64,000 nucleotides of DNA from Haladaptatus paucihalophilus DX253 (GCF_000376445.1 NZ_AQXI01000001.1:1024962-1088961); one strand, 5' to 3'; positions 47,086 through 56,450 are shown, counted from the first letter of the stretch. The notes: generated by a model not told the origin, from the letters alone. Numbers and translations are program-made.

Positions 47086-47286
47086 TTACTCTTCGAGTTC
47101 GAACGCGACGGTTACTTCGGCCTGATATTCGCGTCCTTCGACCGAGGCGACTTCGACGCCGAGGGTGTCCACTTCGACCCATTTGACGTTATCGATGGTT
47201 TCCTCCGCTCGGTCGATTGCGTTTTCGGTGGCCGCGTCGAAACTCTCGTCGCTCGTTCCGATGAGGGTGATCTTCTTGAACACCAT
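47086..47286 (-). CDS. Dodecin (flavin-binding)
   Basis: A 66-aa dodecin. [20 protein letters not shown] start, Trp36 (NVKWVEVD) that stacks the isoalloxazine ring, and Gln55 (REYQAEV) that contacts the flavin are present. The 12-mer stores riboflavin or lumichrome. The ATG at 47286 gives the standard length. It is convergent with the IscA gene. Confidence 0.95.
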   Translation of the reverse strand: MVFKKITLIGTSDESFDAATENAIDRAEETIDNVKWVEVDTLGVEVASVEGREYQAEVTVAFELEE

Positions 47287-47387
47287 GACGTCTCTGTGAT
47301 ACCCCGTCACCGGTAAAAATCGCATCGGCCGTTGCGGGGCGGTTTCGGTAGGTGCGCGCGGTCGTCGCCGCGACGATTTCGACCGGT

Positions 47388-48035
47388 CTACTCCGAGCCT
47401 TGCATCCGGGTGTCGAGTCGGTCGGCGAGCGCACCGGTGACGTCGGTGAGATACGCGGTTCCCCACACCGCCGTGATGAGGCCGCCCGCGGTGTCGAACA
47501 GCAGGTCGAGCATCGTGTCTTCGAGACCGTACTGGGTGAGGACGGCCCTCCCGCCGAGGATGCTTCCCAAACCGCTCACCGCGAACTCGGTCACTTCCCA
47601 GATGACGCCGAACGCGACGACGAACATGAGGATGAAGACGAACATGAAGCGGGGCGGGAGGTACACGTCGGGATTGTATGCGTCGAGCGCGCGAACGGTC
47701 GCGTATCCGACTCCGGCGACGAGGGACGCGGAGAGCATGTGGGTCACGTGGTCCCACCACCAGACGTTCTGGTAGGGTCCGAGGGTACCGACCGCGTGCA
47801 GGAAGACGGCGGTGGTAATCCACAGCGTCAGTCCCGCGTCCATCGGAATCTGGTAGTCGCGTTTGAGTACGGCGGGGACGAGCGTGATGGCGAACGCCAG
47901 CGCGCTATTTATCATGATGCCGAGGTTCCCTCGGTCCATCCCGACGAAGAAGATGCCGATGAGGCTCAACTCCATCAGTCGGGTCAACTGCCGTTGGCTG
48001 TGCTCGGAGATGCCGAGTCGTTCGCGGATTCTCAT
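47388..48035 (-). CDS. Hypothetical multi-pass membrane protein
   Basis: A 215-aa protein with about six hydrophobic segments. It contains [21 protein letters not shown], a Trp- and His-rich stretch, and [16 protein letters not shown] with acidic residues in a membrane segment. This resembles DUF2238-type membrane proteins, but I am not sure. The ATG (48033-48035) overlaps the stop of the upstream gene (48032-48034), so the two form an operon with coupled translation. Confidence 0.75.
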   Translation of the reverse strand: MRIRERLGISEHSQRQLTRLMELSLIGIFFVGMDRGNLGIMINSALAFAITLVPAVLKRDYQIPMDAGLTLWITTAVFLHAVGTLGPYQNVWWWDHVTHMLSASLVAGVGYATVRALDAYNPDVYLPPRFMFVFILMFVVAFGVIWEVTEFAVSGLGSILGGRAVLTQYGLEDTMLDLLFDTAGGLITAVWGTAYLTDVTGALADRLDTRMQGSE

Positions 48036-48643
48036 CGGAGCTGCTCCTGAACGTCGATGGGCAAGCGCTCCTCCGCCGGGATGACCCGTCGGAAGTACAG
48101 CTCGAAAACGATTCCGGCGAACGCGCCGACGACCGTCGCGTAGACGAAATCCCACATCAGTCGGTACTCGCTGCCGAGGAACTGGGTTCCGAGGTACACG
48201 TCCGAAAGCCACTGAACGACCGCCCAGACGCCCGCCGTCGCTATCGTGGCGATGACGACGAAGAGGACGGCGAACCAGTGTGTCATCCGAACGGGCGTGA
48301 AGACGTGCAACTCGACGGCGACGATGAGCGCCAGCGCGGCCACCGACAGATAGGTCGCGACTCGCGTCGTGAGCGCGAGAGTTGCGAGTTCCCGCCCGAG
48401 AACGGGGAGGGCGGCGAGCACGAGCACCTCCCACGGAAGCATCGCCTCTGTGTTCCGGTACGACACGGGTGGGACGAGCGCGAGCGCCGCGACGGCCCCG
48501 GCGAACAGCGCCCACAACAGGTCGTCTTGCAACAGGCTTCCGGCCGCGACGATGAGCAGGAACCCGACGAGTAGCCACGCCAGTCCGGCGTTGACTCGCT
48601 TGTCCTCGACGAGCGCGTCCAACTGACTGACCCGCTGTGCCAT
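48032..48643 (-). CDS. Hypothetical membrane protein, operon partner
   Basis: A 203-aa protein with about five to six hydrophobic segments (LAWLLVGFLLIVAAGSLL, LLWALFAGAVAALALV, VLVLAALPVLGRELATLAL and others). The C-terminal half has a WALVQWL-like stretch and FVYATVVGAFAGIVFELYF, reminiscent of its neighbour. No catalytic motif. The downstream gene overlaps by ATGA and may encode a partner subunit. ATG at 48643. Confidence 0.75.
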   Translation of the reverse strand: MAQRVSQLDALVEDKRVNAGLAWLLVGFLLIVAAGSLLQDDLLWALFAGAVAALALVPPVSYRNTEAMLPWEVLVLAALPVLGRELATLALTTRVATYLSVAALALIVAVELHVFTPVRMTHWFAVLFVVIATIATAGVWAVVQWLSDVYLGTQFLGSEYRLMWDFVYATVVGAFAGIVFELYFRRVIPAEERLPIDVQEQLR

Positions 48644-48730
48644 GCGAGGGGGTACGGTCGGGGGCCGTAAGAATGGATAGGTCACGAAGGCCTCACTGGT
48701 TGCGGAACGCGGCAGTCAGGTAAAGAGCAA

Positions 48731-49690
48731 TTAAGCGAAGAGATACATTCCGGCGTACGCGACGACCCCGAGCGTCACCGCGGCCATGCCGGTACACAAC
48801 CACGCGGCGGGGGTGCGCACGGGGCGGAAGCGCACGGGGGGAAACGGTCGTTCGGGGTGGAGTTGCGGGCCGACGCCGACGGCACCGACCGCGAGCACCG
48901 AGAACACGAACTGGTAGGACACCGAGAGCGTCGGTGCGGGAATCACCAGCGCGGCAAGCGCGTACCCGGCACCCAACGCGGCGCGGGGATGGACGTGTTC
49001 GCGCAACTGCTTCCGAACGTCTCCGACGCGAAGGTGGAAGTACACCGAAACGGCGAACCACGCAAGCACCAGTTCCAACCCGAAGATGGCGAGCAGGTTC
49101 AGCGTCGGGTCCGGGAGCAACGTGATTCGGGAGTGAAGCAGCGTCACGTCGAGCGGATAGAAAAACTGCGGCGGCGCCCCCGTGAACACGTCGCCGAAGG
49201 GATGGGACGCGAGTCCGAAGACGACGGCGAGCAACAACGCACCCGGACCGAGGTCGGTGCGCGAGTCGGCGACGAGCGCGGCGACCGTCCCGACGACGAC
49301 GAAGACGAGCATGACGCCCGCACCGAGGAAGCCGCTCGTTACGAAGGAAACCCAGACGAGCGCCGAAAGCAGGCCCGCGGAAAGCGACTTCTGCCACCAG
49401 TTCCGCGTCGCCAGGACGAACGCGGGACCGGCGATAGCGGCGACGACGAGCGAGTGAGTCACGGCGCGATGGACGAGGTGTGAACTACCCCAGAACGCGG
49501 CGGTCATCTCCCAGACGCCGCCGAACCCCGCCTGCGCGAGGCCGATGACCGCGTAGGTCATATCGACGTCCGGAACCGTAGCGAAGACGCCCGCGACGAC
49601 CCCGAACGCCAGCGCGCGCTCCGTGGACCAAAATCGCTGGGCGACGAGCGCCGCGAGCCCGAAGGCGAGCAGCGCGTGGCCGACCATCAT
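48731..49690 (-). CDS. Membrane-bound metal-dependent hydrolase, YdjM/DUF457-like
   Basis: A 319-aa multi-pass protein. The opening MMVGHALLAFGLAALVA, VPDVDMTY and HLVHRAVTHSLVVAA, with SHPFGDVFTG later, follow the metal-ligand pattern of the YdjM/DUF457 group (His and Asp on membrane faces). Enzymatic activity has not been shown for most members. Two ATGs are in tandem (49690, 49687); either may be used. It lies 88 nt upstream of the previous operon on the same strand. Confidence 0.85.
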   Translation of the reverse strand: MMVGHALLAFGLAALVAQRFWSTERALAFGVVAGVFATVPDVDMTYAVIGLAQAGFGGVWEMTAAFWGSSHLVHRAVTHSLVVAAIAGPAFVLATRNWWQKSLSAGLLSALVWVSFVTSGFLGAGVMLVFVVVGTVAALVADSRTDLGPGALLLAVVFGLASHPFGDVFTGAPPQFFYPLDVTLLHSRITLLPDPTLNLLAIFGLELVLAWFAVSVYFHLRVGDVRKQLREHVHPRAALGAGYALAALVIPAPTLSVSYQFVFSVLAVGAVGVGPQLHPERPFPPVRFRPVRTPAAWLCTGMAAVTLGVVAYAGMYLFA

Positions 49691-49806
49691 CGAACGCAAC
49701 TTCGCGTTCAGTCCTCATAAGCTTCTTCCCGACCCCGATAATGGCTGATGTTAACCTATATCATGAAATCGCGGCTCACCGGTCCTTCCGGACGGCGAGC
49801 GTCGCC

Positions 49807-50364
49807 TCACTGGGTTCCCCCGCCTCGTCGTTGGACGGTTTCGATAGCCTTCGAGAGGGACTCTACCGCCCGGTCGAGGGCCTGAACGGTGTCCATCACG
49901 GGAGGATAACGATACCGTTGCAGCTCATCACGCGCGTCGAGGAAGGCGTTCAGAATCGCGTCCCCCACGTCGGTGCGTCGGTACGGGTTCCGCGACAGCA
50001 GTTGGACGCCGAGGTGCGCGATGTCGGCGATATCCCGACAGGTCCGCGCGCACGTCGCCAACTCCGGTCCGCGCTCGATGCACTCGTTGGCACACCATTC
50101 GGCGGTCGTTTCGAGTTTCTGGAAGTCGTGGAGGACCATCTGGACTTCGCTCGTGAGGAGGTCCTCGAACTTCGACTTCGGACCGACTTCCCCTCCCATT
50201 CGGCGGCGTTCGGACCGTTGACTCGTCCCCTGTCGGGTTCGCGGTTGCTGGCCCATCGTCCCGTGCGACCGTGGCGGTCGCTGCCGTCGGACGTGGGACC
50301 CACCGGACGGTCGCGGTCCCCGTTCGAACGATTCCTCTCGTGGTCGTCGATACCGTTGTGTCAT
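49807..50364 (-). CDS. Cys-containing helical protein with disordered basic N-terminus
   Basis: A 185-aa protein: the first 60 residues are Arg/Gln/Gly-rich and probably unfolded, then a helical domain with Cys91, 95, 105 and 109 (WCANECIERGPELATCARTC). Its partner gene upstream has the same motif and a second Cys set that is missing here. The C-terminal part (MDTVQALDRAVESLSKAIETV) is helical without cysteines. Function unknown; possibly a half-emptied relative of DUF326 four-helix copper proteins. ATG at 50364. Confidence 0.65.
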   Translation of the reverse strand: MTQRYRRPREESFERGPRPSGGSHVRRQRPPRSHGTMGQQPRTRQGTSQRSERRRMGGEVGPKSKFEDLLTSEVQMVLHDFQKLETTAEWCANECIERGPELATCARTCRDIADIAHLGVQLLSRNPYRRTDVGDAILNAFLDARDELQRYRYPPVMDTVQALDRAVESLSKAIETVQRRGGGTQ

Positions 50365-50535
50365 GGTCGTTCCTCGCTCCCCGTCGGAGCAATTGCCCTT
50401 CACTCGTCGTCGGGATAAACCGGACCGACCGTTCGAAGGCGACCACGCCCGACCGTTCGAGAAAGGTGGAATTGGTGCCGGGTATGGTCCGTTTCGGCTC
50501 GGGAACACACCCTTGCGACGACCGAGAAGTGCGAG

Positions 50536-51177
50536 TTAGAACTGCGATTGCTGCGTGGGAATCCCCTGCTGGGTCGAGACTCCCCCCTCCGTCGTCTGGA
50601 GTTTGTCGAGCAATCGGTAGGTAGAATCGACGGCTCGGGAAAGAACGGACGCACACTCTTGACAGTGTGCGTTCTGGTGTCGCATACACTCACTCGCACA
50701 CTCCTCGGCCGCGGTCGCGAACACTTCCGCGAGTTCCGGTCCGAAGACGGAATCGCGGGCGATGAGCTTCGTGTTCAGCGTTCCGAGGTCGGCAACGTCC
50801 CGACAGAGCCGAATACACTCGGCCATCTGCGGTCCCTCGTCGATACACTGGTCGGCACACCAATCACAGACTTTCGCGGCCTTCTCGAAGTCTTCGAGTG
50901 CGACGCGCATCTCGCCGGGCAACTGATCGTCGAACTGGCCGCCAGGTTGTGTCATTTGCTGGCCGCCGCTCGTGCTCGTTCCCTGCCCCATCTGCTGGCC
51001 GACTCCCTGCTGGGAGATTCCCTGTTGGCCATACTCCTGTGGGGCAGTCTGCTGGCCGCGTTGCGGTGGAATCCCGCCCCGCTGGCGGGCGCCCATTCGT
51101 CCGTACTCCTGTGATTGTCCGTACCGACCGCCACTGATTCCCGCTTGCGAGTGCTCCATGGGTCCCTGTTGTGTCAT
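50536..51177 (-). CDS. Cys-rich four-helix-bundle protein, DUF326/Csp-like
   Basis: A 213-aa protein. Residues 1-80 are Gln/Gly-rich low complexity. Then come nine Cys: 104, 107, 111, 121, 125 (CDWCADQC, CIRLC) and 160, 164, 172, 175 (CASECMRHQNAHCQEC). The spacing matches the DUF326/copper storage protein plan, where a four-helix bundle holds Cu(I) on its inner thiols. The Cys-poor relative follows on the same strand, 171 nt away. Copper binding is inference. ATG at 51177. Confidence 0.75.
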   Translation of the reverse strand: MTQQGPMEHSQAGISGGRYGQSQEYGRMGARQRGGIPPQRGQQTAPQEYGQQGISQQGVGQQMGQGTSTSGGQQMTQPGGQFDDQLPGEMRVALEDFEKAAKVCDWCADQCIDEGPQMAECIRLCRDVADLGTLNTKLIARDSVFGPELAEVFATAAEECASECMRHQNAHCQECASVLSRAVDSTYRLLDKLQTTEGGVSTQQGIPTQQSQF

Positions 51178-51371
51178 TATGTATTCCTCCACCCAGCAAC
51201 GAACTGGGCTATCCCCGCATACAGCGATAGACCGAATAAACAGAGGCGACCGTTTCGACCGTTCGAGAAGTATTTGTTGCGAGAAACGCCCCGTTGCGCG
51301 AATCAACGGGTCGTTGGGTACGGGATGCCGCGAAGGCGGGATTTTTGTCACCCCGAGTGCTACGGGGCGAC

Positions 51372-52556
51372 ATGGAGAACCCCACGGTAGGCGAGTTGAC
51401 ACCGCCAGACAGAACGCTGATGGGTCCCGGCCCGAGCGAAGTGCACCCGCGCGTGCTCCGGGCGATGAGCACGCCGTTGGTCGGCCATTTAGACCCGTCG
51501 TTCATCGACATCATGAACGAGGTTCAGGACCTCCTTCGATACACCTTCAGAACGGAGAATCAATGGACCATTCCCGTGTCGGGGACCGGTTCCGCCTCCA
51601 TGGAGGCCGCTATCGGCAATCTGGTGGAACCCGGCGACACGATGTTGGTTCCGACTAACGGCTACTTCGGCGGTCGGATGGAGTCGATGGCGGAGCGAGC
51701 GGGCGGGGAGGTCGTCCACGTCGATGCGCCGTGGGGCGAACCCCTCGACCCCGCCGACGTGCAGCTGGCGTTCGAGGAACACCAACCCGATATCTTCGGC
51801 TTCGTCCACGCCGAGACGAGCACCGGGGTGGTTCAACCCGACGTTTCCGAACTGACGAGCATCGCTCACGGCCACGACGCGTACGTCATCGCCGATTCGG
51901 TCACGTCGCTCGGCGGCGTCGAGTTGAAGGTGGACGAATGGGACATCGACGTGGCCTACTCCGGGCCGCAGAAGTGTCTTTCCTGTCCGCCGGGTGCGAG
52001 TCCGCTGACGCTCAACGACCGCGCGATGGAGAAGGTGCTCTCCCGCGAGGAAGCCCCGCGTTCGTGGTACCTCGACCTCTCCCTCCTCGAAGGCTACTGG
52101 GGCGACGACCGGGCGTATCACCACACGGCACCCATCACGAACGTCTACGCGCTCCGCGAGGCGCTTCGCCTCGTCAGCGAAGAGGGCATCGAAGCGCGCT
52201 GGGAGCGCCACCGCGAAATCGCGGGCGCGCTCAAGGCGGGTGTCGAGGCGATGGGACTCGAAATGAACGCGCCCGAGGAGTACTGGCTCCCCAGCCTCAA
52301 CGCCGTTCGCGTCCCCGAGGGCGTCACGGATACCGACATCACGAGCTATCTGCTCGACCAGTACGACCTCGAAATCGCCACCGGACTGGGCGATTTGGAC
52401 GGCGAAATCTTCCGCATCGGCTGTATGGGCTACTCCGCCCGCCCCGAAACCGTCTCGTATCTCGTGAGCGCGCTCGGCGACGCGCTCCGGGAACACGGTG
52501 CGGACGTGGACGTGGAGGCCGGACTGGCGGCGACCAGCGAAGCGCTCGGACGGTAG
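51372..52556 (+). CDS. Alanine-glyoxylate/serine-pyruvate aminotransferase family
   Basis: A 394-aa PLP enzyme of fold type I, class V. Start MENPTVGELTPPDRTLMGPGPSEVHP; PLP Lys in YSGPQKCLSCPPG; the opening LMGPGPSEVHPRVL and GTGSASMEAAIGNL are characteristic. It transfers an amino group between alanine or serine and glyoxylate or another oxoacid. The exact substrates cannot be read. ATG at 51372 is chosen; the open frame to 51294 covers the upstream gap. Divergent from the Cys-rich pair. Confidence 0.92.
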   Translation: MENPTVGELTPPDRTLMGPGPSEVHPRVLRAMSTPLVGHLDPSFIDIMNEVQDLLRYTFRTENQWTIPVSGTGSASMEAAIGNLVEPGDTMLVPTNGYFGGRMESMAERAGGEVVHVDAPWGEPLDPADVQLAFEEHQPDIFGFVHAETSTGVVQPDVSELTSIAHGHDAYVIADSVTSLGGVELKVDEWDIDVAYSGPQKCLSCPPGASPLTLNDRAMEKVLSREEAPRSWYLDLSLLEGYWGDDRAYHHTAPITNVYALREALRLVSEEGIEARWERHREIAGALKAGVEAMGLEMNAPEEYWLPSLNAVRVPEGVTDTDITSYLLDQYDLEIATGLGDLDGEIFRIGCMGYSARPETVSYLVSALGDALREHGADVDVEAGLAATSEALGR

Positions 52557-52607
52557 GCCCGACGAAATCGCTTTTTATCGCGGCCGGTCGGAACGACCAG
52601 CCGCCGC

Positions 52608-53648
52608 TTAGCGAAGGTTCCAAAACGCCTTGTACGCGGTCTCGGCGTCGAGGAAATTGAACACCCACCGGAGCGGTGCCGTCCCCGTCTCGACCTGATA
52701 GGCGAGTTCGCCGCGATGAGAAGCCCCGGCTTCGATGTCGGAATTCTCGTTGACCGGACGTTTCAGCGCCGAACTCGCGCTGATGTCGGCCGTGTACGCG
52801 AGGCCGGTTCCCGTCTTCGCGCGCATCTGGAGGAGCGTCGAGACGAACAGTCGTTCGTCCCCGTCGTTCGTTATTTCGATGTCCGGGACCACGAACTCGT
52901 ACCCGTCGTCGGCCTCGATGAACTCGTCCAGTTTCTTCGTCGTTCGGACGCCGTGAACGACGACGGAAACGCCGTCGCGTGACGCTTCCGTTCCCTGCGA
53001 CAGCACGGCGTCGCCGAGCGACTGTTTCAGATCTGCGACCGAGTCCGCCGTTTCCGCGAGTGAGACGGTGATTCGTTCGAACTCGAAGCGACTGAACGCC
53101 TCGAAGTCGAAGCGAAGCGACAACCTCGCCGCGCTTTTCGGCACTTCGAAGACGACATCGCCACGGACGACTTCACCGGGCGCGAGGACGCCGGTCTTCA
53201 TCGGATGTCGGGGGGAACTGAACGAGGGGTCGTAACTCTCGCCCGACCCGCTCTCGAGGGTCGCGTGGAGGAAGTCGTCGAGACCCACGTACGTGCCGCT
53301 CGTATTTTTGACCGCCATCCGGACGACGGCGAACGTGTGACCGTTCCGTGCCTCGCGGAACTCGCTCCGTTTCTCCTCCCGTTTCACCCCGCGGACGACC
53401 ATCGCAAGGGAGTCGTCCTTCACGACCGTACCGACCGGAACGGTCGTCGTCTTTCCGGGTTCCTCCGTTCCGTCTTCCGACCCCGTTTCGGCACCCGTGG
53501 ACGCCCCCGTCTTCGACCGGTCGGTCCCGTCGCGCGACGAAGTGGTCGTACCCGTTTTGTCGCGTCCTTCGCTAGCACAGCCGGCGAGCGCCGCCATCGC
53601 GCTCGACGCGATGAACGAGCGTCGCCCGACGAGACTTCGTTTCTCCAT
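52608..53648 (-). CDS. Tat lipoprotein with two DUF4352-like domains
   Basis: A 346-aa exported protein. Signal: GRRSFIASSAMAALAGC with the lipid Cys in LAGC. After an acidic/Thr-rich linker (25-75) there are two similar beta-sandwich domains: VVKDDSLAMVVRGVKR with HTFAVVRMAVKNTSGTY, and RDGVSVVVHGVRTTKK with EFVVPDIEITNDGDER. That duplicated plan fits DUF4352 domains found in cell-surface proteins. Function unknown. ATG at 53648. Confidence 0.8.
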   Translation of the reverse strand: MEKRSLVGRRSFIASSAMAALAGCASEGRDKTGTTTSSRDGTDRSKTGASTGAETGSEDGTEEPGKTTTVPVGTVVKDDSLAMVVRGVKREEKRSEFREARNGHTFAVVRMAVKNTSGTYVGLDDFLHATLESGSGESYDPSFSSPRHPMKTGVLAPGEVVRGDVVFEVPKSAARLSLRFDFEAFSRFEFERITVSLAETADSVADLKQSLGDAVLSQGTEASRDGVSVVVHGVRTTKKLDEFIEADDGYEFVVPDIEITNDGDERLFVSTLLQMRAKTGTGLAYTADISASSALKRPVNENSDIEAGASHRGELAYQVETGTAPLRWVFNFLDAETAYKAFWNLR

Positions 53649-53752
53649 GAGAGTGAACCCGCGTCTCGCCCGTTAAAAGGACGCGCTATCGAGACGACAC
53701 GTTCCGAAGCGACACGAGCGCCCGTCGGACTCCCGGATGCGACCTCCTCTGC

Positions 53753-53770
53753 ATTTAGGCCTGCCTAAAT
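53753..53770. promoter_or_regulatory. Perfect palindrome, DtxR/IdeR-type iron box
   Basis: ATTTAGGC-CT-GCCTAAAT is a perfect 8-bp inverted repeat with a 2-nt spacer. It shares TTTAGG...GCCTAAA with the second site at 53790-53805. The sequence is close to the DtxR-family consensus TTAGGTTAGCCTAACCTAA. It lies about 10 nt upstream of a TATA-like CTATAAT (53781-53787) for the iron-type lipoprotein gene, so a bound repressor could block transcription. Confidence 0.7.
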
Positions 53771-53789
53771 TTCGAAACGACTATAATGG

Positions 53790-53805
53790 TTTAGGTGAGC
53801 CTAAA
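53790..53805. promoter_or_regulatory. Second iron-box-type palindrome at the start codon
   Basis: TTTAGGTGAGCCTAAA: TTTAGG pairs with CCTAAA around TGAG. It ends 3 nt before the ATG at 53809, and with the site at 53753 it brackets the TATA-like element. The two 16-nt cores agree except at three central bases. Confidence 0.7.
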
Positions 53806-53808
53806 ACC

Positions 53809-54981
53809 ATGGATCGGAACGAAGGACGCACGCGGCGCACGGTTATCAAAGGAACTGGAGCGGTTCTGGGAGGCGGTCTCCTCGCTGGCTGTACCAGCGA
53901 CAGCGACTCCGGATCTCCATCGACGGACACGACGACCGGGAGCGAGGGCGACTCCACGACCGCGGCAGAGGAGACGACCACGACGGACGGACCGTACTCC
54001 GTCTCGATGGCGCCGGTCGGCGAGGTGGAGTTCGAGAGCGTCCCGAAGACGTGGGTCGCCAACAACGGCAGCTGGGCGGACATGGGCATCGCGCTCGGCC
54101 TCGAACCGCCGAAAGCCGTCTGGATGGCGAGCCGATACCACACGCAGTACTACGACGCCATCGACGGCCTCTCGGTGGACAAAAGCGACATCAAGTCGCT
54201 GTATCAAGATGGCGTCAACAAGGAGCTGTTCTACCAACTCGACGCCGACGTGCACGTGATGGACCCCAACTTCCTGATGAACCGGTTCAAGGGATGGGGA
54301 CAGAAGGACGTGGACGAAATCAAGCAGAACATCGCGCCGCTGTTCGGCAACTGCATCTACGCCCAGCACTATCCGTGGCACGAAGATTACCGGTACTACA
54401 CCCTCATGGAGGGCTTCGAAAAGCTGTCGAAGGTGTTCAAGCGACACGACCGCTACGAGGCGTTCGAGAAGCTCCACGCCGACTTCCAATCCAACATCTC
54501 CGACGTCGTTCCGAAGAAAAGCGAGCGCCCGTCGGCGGCCGTCGTCTGGGGCGTCGGCGACCAACCGACGAAGTTCTACCCCTACATCATCGGGAAGGGG
54601 ACCGGGTTCAAACACCTGAACGACCTCGGCGTCAGCGACGCGCTGGCAAAAACGGACGTGAAGGACTTCCACGGAAGTCGCGGTTCTATCGACCTCGAAA
54701 CGCTCCTGAAAGTGGACCCGGAAGTCCTCCTGCTTCGCGCGTACGAGGGCAAGACCCGAACGGAGTTCGAGAACACGGTCATCAAGTTCCTCGAAAACGA
54801 CAACACGGCCAGTAAACTCACCGCCGTGAAAAACGGGGACGTCTACCGCGCCGGTGGCCTGTACCAAGGCCCCATCACGAATCTCGTCCTCACCCAGCGA
54901 ACCGCCAAACTGCTGTACGGCGTCGAAAAGCCGCTCTACGACTCCCAGCGCGTCGTGGATATCGTCAACGGCGACTTCTGA
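53809..54981 (+). CDS. Iron/siderophore-type ABC solute-binding lipoprotein
   Basis: A 390-aa periplasmic-binding-type protein anchored by a lipid. Tat/lipobox: TRRTVIKGTGAVLGGGLLAGC. A Ser/Thr/Glu linker (29-60) precedes a FepB/TroA-like two-lobe domain: KTWVANNGSWADMGIALGL, DADVHVMDPNFL and VYRAGGLYQGPI. It probably binds a ferric chelate outside the cell. The permease and ATPase are not in this window. Two palindromes of iron-box type at its promoter support iron repression. ATG at 53809 sits 4 nt after the second palindrome. Confidence 0.88.
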   Translation: MDRNEGRTRRTVIKGTGAVLGGGLLAGCTSDSDSGSPSTDTTTGSEGDSTTAAEETTTTDGPYSVSMAPVGEVEFESVPKTWVANNGSWADMGIALGLEPPKAVWMASRYHTQYYDAIDGLSVDKSDIKSLYQDGVNKELFYQLDADVHVMDPNFLMNRFKGWGQKDVDEIKQNIAPLFGNCIYAQHYPWHEDYRYYTLMEGFEKLSKVFKRHDRYEAFEKLHADFQSNISDVVPKKSERPSAAVVWGVGDQPTKFYPYIIGKGTGFKHLNDLGVSDALAKTDVKDFHGSRGSIDLETLLKVDPEVLLLRAYEGKTRTEFENTVIKFLENDNTASKLTAVKNGDVYRAGGLYQGPITNLVLTQRTAKLLYGVEKPLYDSQRVVDIVNGDF

Positions 54982-55004
54982 AACCCCTCAGATTCGATTA
55001 TCGA

Positions 55005-56273
55005 CTACTCGAATCGCTTGCGGACGCTCTCCGCGTGGGCGTCCAACCCTTCCGATTCCGCGAGCGTCGTGATGGTCTCCGAGAGGGAATCGAGCGCGTC
55101 CTCGTCCAACCGCTGGACCGTCGTCGAGCGGAGGAAGGTATCGACGGATAGGCCGCCCGTGATTTTCGCCGCGCCGGTCGTCGGCAGGACGTGATTCGTC
55201 CCGGAGGCGTAATCGCCCGCCGCGACGGGCGTGTAGGGTCCGAGGAAGACGCTTCCTGCGCTGTCGATGCGCGAGAGGAGGTCCTCGTCGTTTTCGGCCT
55301 GAATCGACAGGTGTTCCGCGGCGTACTCCTCGGCGAAGAGGAGCGCCTCGCTCATGGAGCGCGCGACGAACACCCCGCTGGCGTCGTTGTCGAGCGCCGT
55401 CCGAATCACGTCCTCGCGTTCGCGTTCGCCCGCCTGCTTCTCGACTTCTTCCGCGACTGCCTCGGCGAAATCAGCGTCGTCCGTCACCGCGACGGAGGAA
55501 GCGTTCTCGTCGTGTTCCGCCTGTGCCACCACGTCGCTGGCGACGAACGCCGGGTCCGCCGAGTCGTCGGCCAGCACGAGGAGTTCGCTCGGTCCGGCGA
55601 GGAAGTCGATAGCCACGTCGCCCTGCACCTCCGCTTTCGCCGCCGTGACCCACTTGTTTCCGGGACCGACGACCTTCTGCACGCGGTCTATCTGCTCGGT
55701 TCCGTAGGCCATCGCCGCGATGGCCTGCGCGCCCCCGACGCGATACACGCGGTCCGCCCTCGCGGCGTGAATCGCGGCCAGCGTGATGTCGTTCTGTGGC
55801 TCGCCGGGCGGCGTGGCGACGGCCACCTGCTCCACACCGGCCACCTTCGCCGGGATGACGCCCATCAGCGCGCTGGAGGGGTAGGCCGCGGTGCCGCCGG
55901 GTGCGTACACCCCGACGCGCTCGATGGGGCGGAACCTGCGTCCGAGTTCGCGCCCGTCGAAGTCCGCCCGCCAGTCCTCGGGCAGTTGCGCCTCGTGGAA
56001 CTCGCGGATGTTCGCCGCCGCGTCCTCAATGGCGTCGCGCACGTCGTCGTCGATTTCCTCGTAGGCGCGCTCGGCGTCGTCCGTGATGTCGATGTTGCCC
56101 ACCTCCACGCCGTCGAACTCGCGGCAGAAATTCCTGACCGCAACGTCACCTTCCTCACGCACCTTGTCGATGATGTCGCGCACGTCGCTCCGCACGCCCT
56201 CGATTCCGGCGTCGCGGTCGAACAGCGTCCGCCGCTCGTCCGGCCCGAGGTCGGCTATCGGCTTCGGTTTCAT
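55005..56273 (-). CDS. hisD: Histidinol dehydrogenase HisD
   Basis: A 422-aa enzyme for the last two steps of histidine synthesis (histidinol to histidine, NAD-dependent). Family segments: GVYAPGGTAAYPSSALMGVIPAKVAG, VGPGNKWVTAAKAEVQG, IDFLAGPSELLVLAD, AQAEHDENAS with Gln/His zinc ligands, and YAAEHLSIQ. Length matches the family. I use ATG 56273 (MKPKPIADLGPDERR). No other his gene is in view; scattered his genes are common in haloarchaea. Confidence 0.96.
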   Translation of the reverse strand: MKPKPIADLGPDERRTLFDRDAGIEGVRSDVRDIIDKVREEGDVAVRNFCREFDGVEVGNIDITDDAERAYEEIDDDVRDAIEDAAANIREFHEAQLPEDWRADFDGRELGRRFRPIERVGVYAPGGTAAYPSSALMGVIPAKVAGVEQVAVATPPGEPQNDITLAAIHAARADRVYRVGGAQAIAAMAYGTEQIDRVQKVVGPGNKWVTAAKAEVQGDVAIDFLAGPSELLVLADDSADPAFVASDVVAQAEHDENASSVAVTDDADFAEAVAEEVEKQAGEREREDVIRTALDNDASGVFVARSMSEALLFAEEYAAEHLSIQAENDEDLLSRIDSAGSVFLGPYTPVAAGDYASGTNHVLPTTGAAKITGGLSVDTFLRSTTVQRLDEDALDSLSETITTLAESEGLDAHAESVRKRFE

Positions 56274-56439
56274 GGACGGGGTTTCGAAGCGGGCGGAAAA
56301 ACACGTTGCGCTCTCGGACGGCAAAAGACGTCGGGACCCTTCTCCGAATACCTCCGCGAAACCTCGACCGCAATGAAGTGGTCACTATCGAATCGGTCGT
56401 CGTCAGAAGTGTTGCGAGAGCCTGTGTAGGCCTGCAGTT

Positions 56440-56450
56440 TGCGAGGGAAG
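56440..56450 (-). repeat. 11-nt partial copy of tRNA-Leu(CAA) 3' end
   Basis: TGCGAGGGAAG, the acceptor end of the tRNA, as at 56583-56593. Short and weaker than the copy at 56485. Confidence 0.45.
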
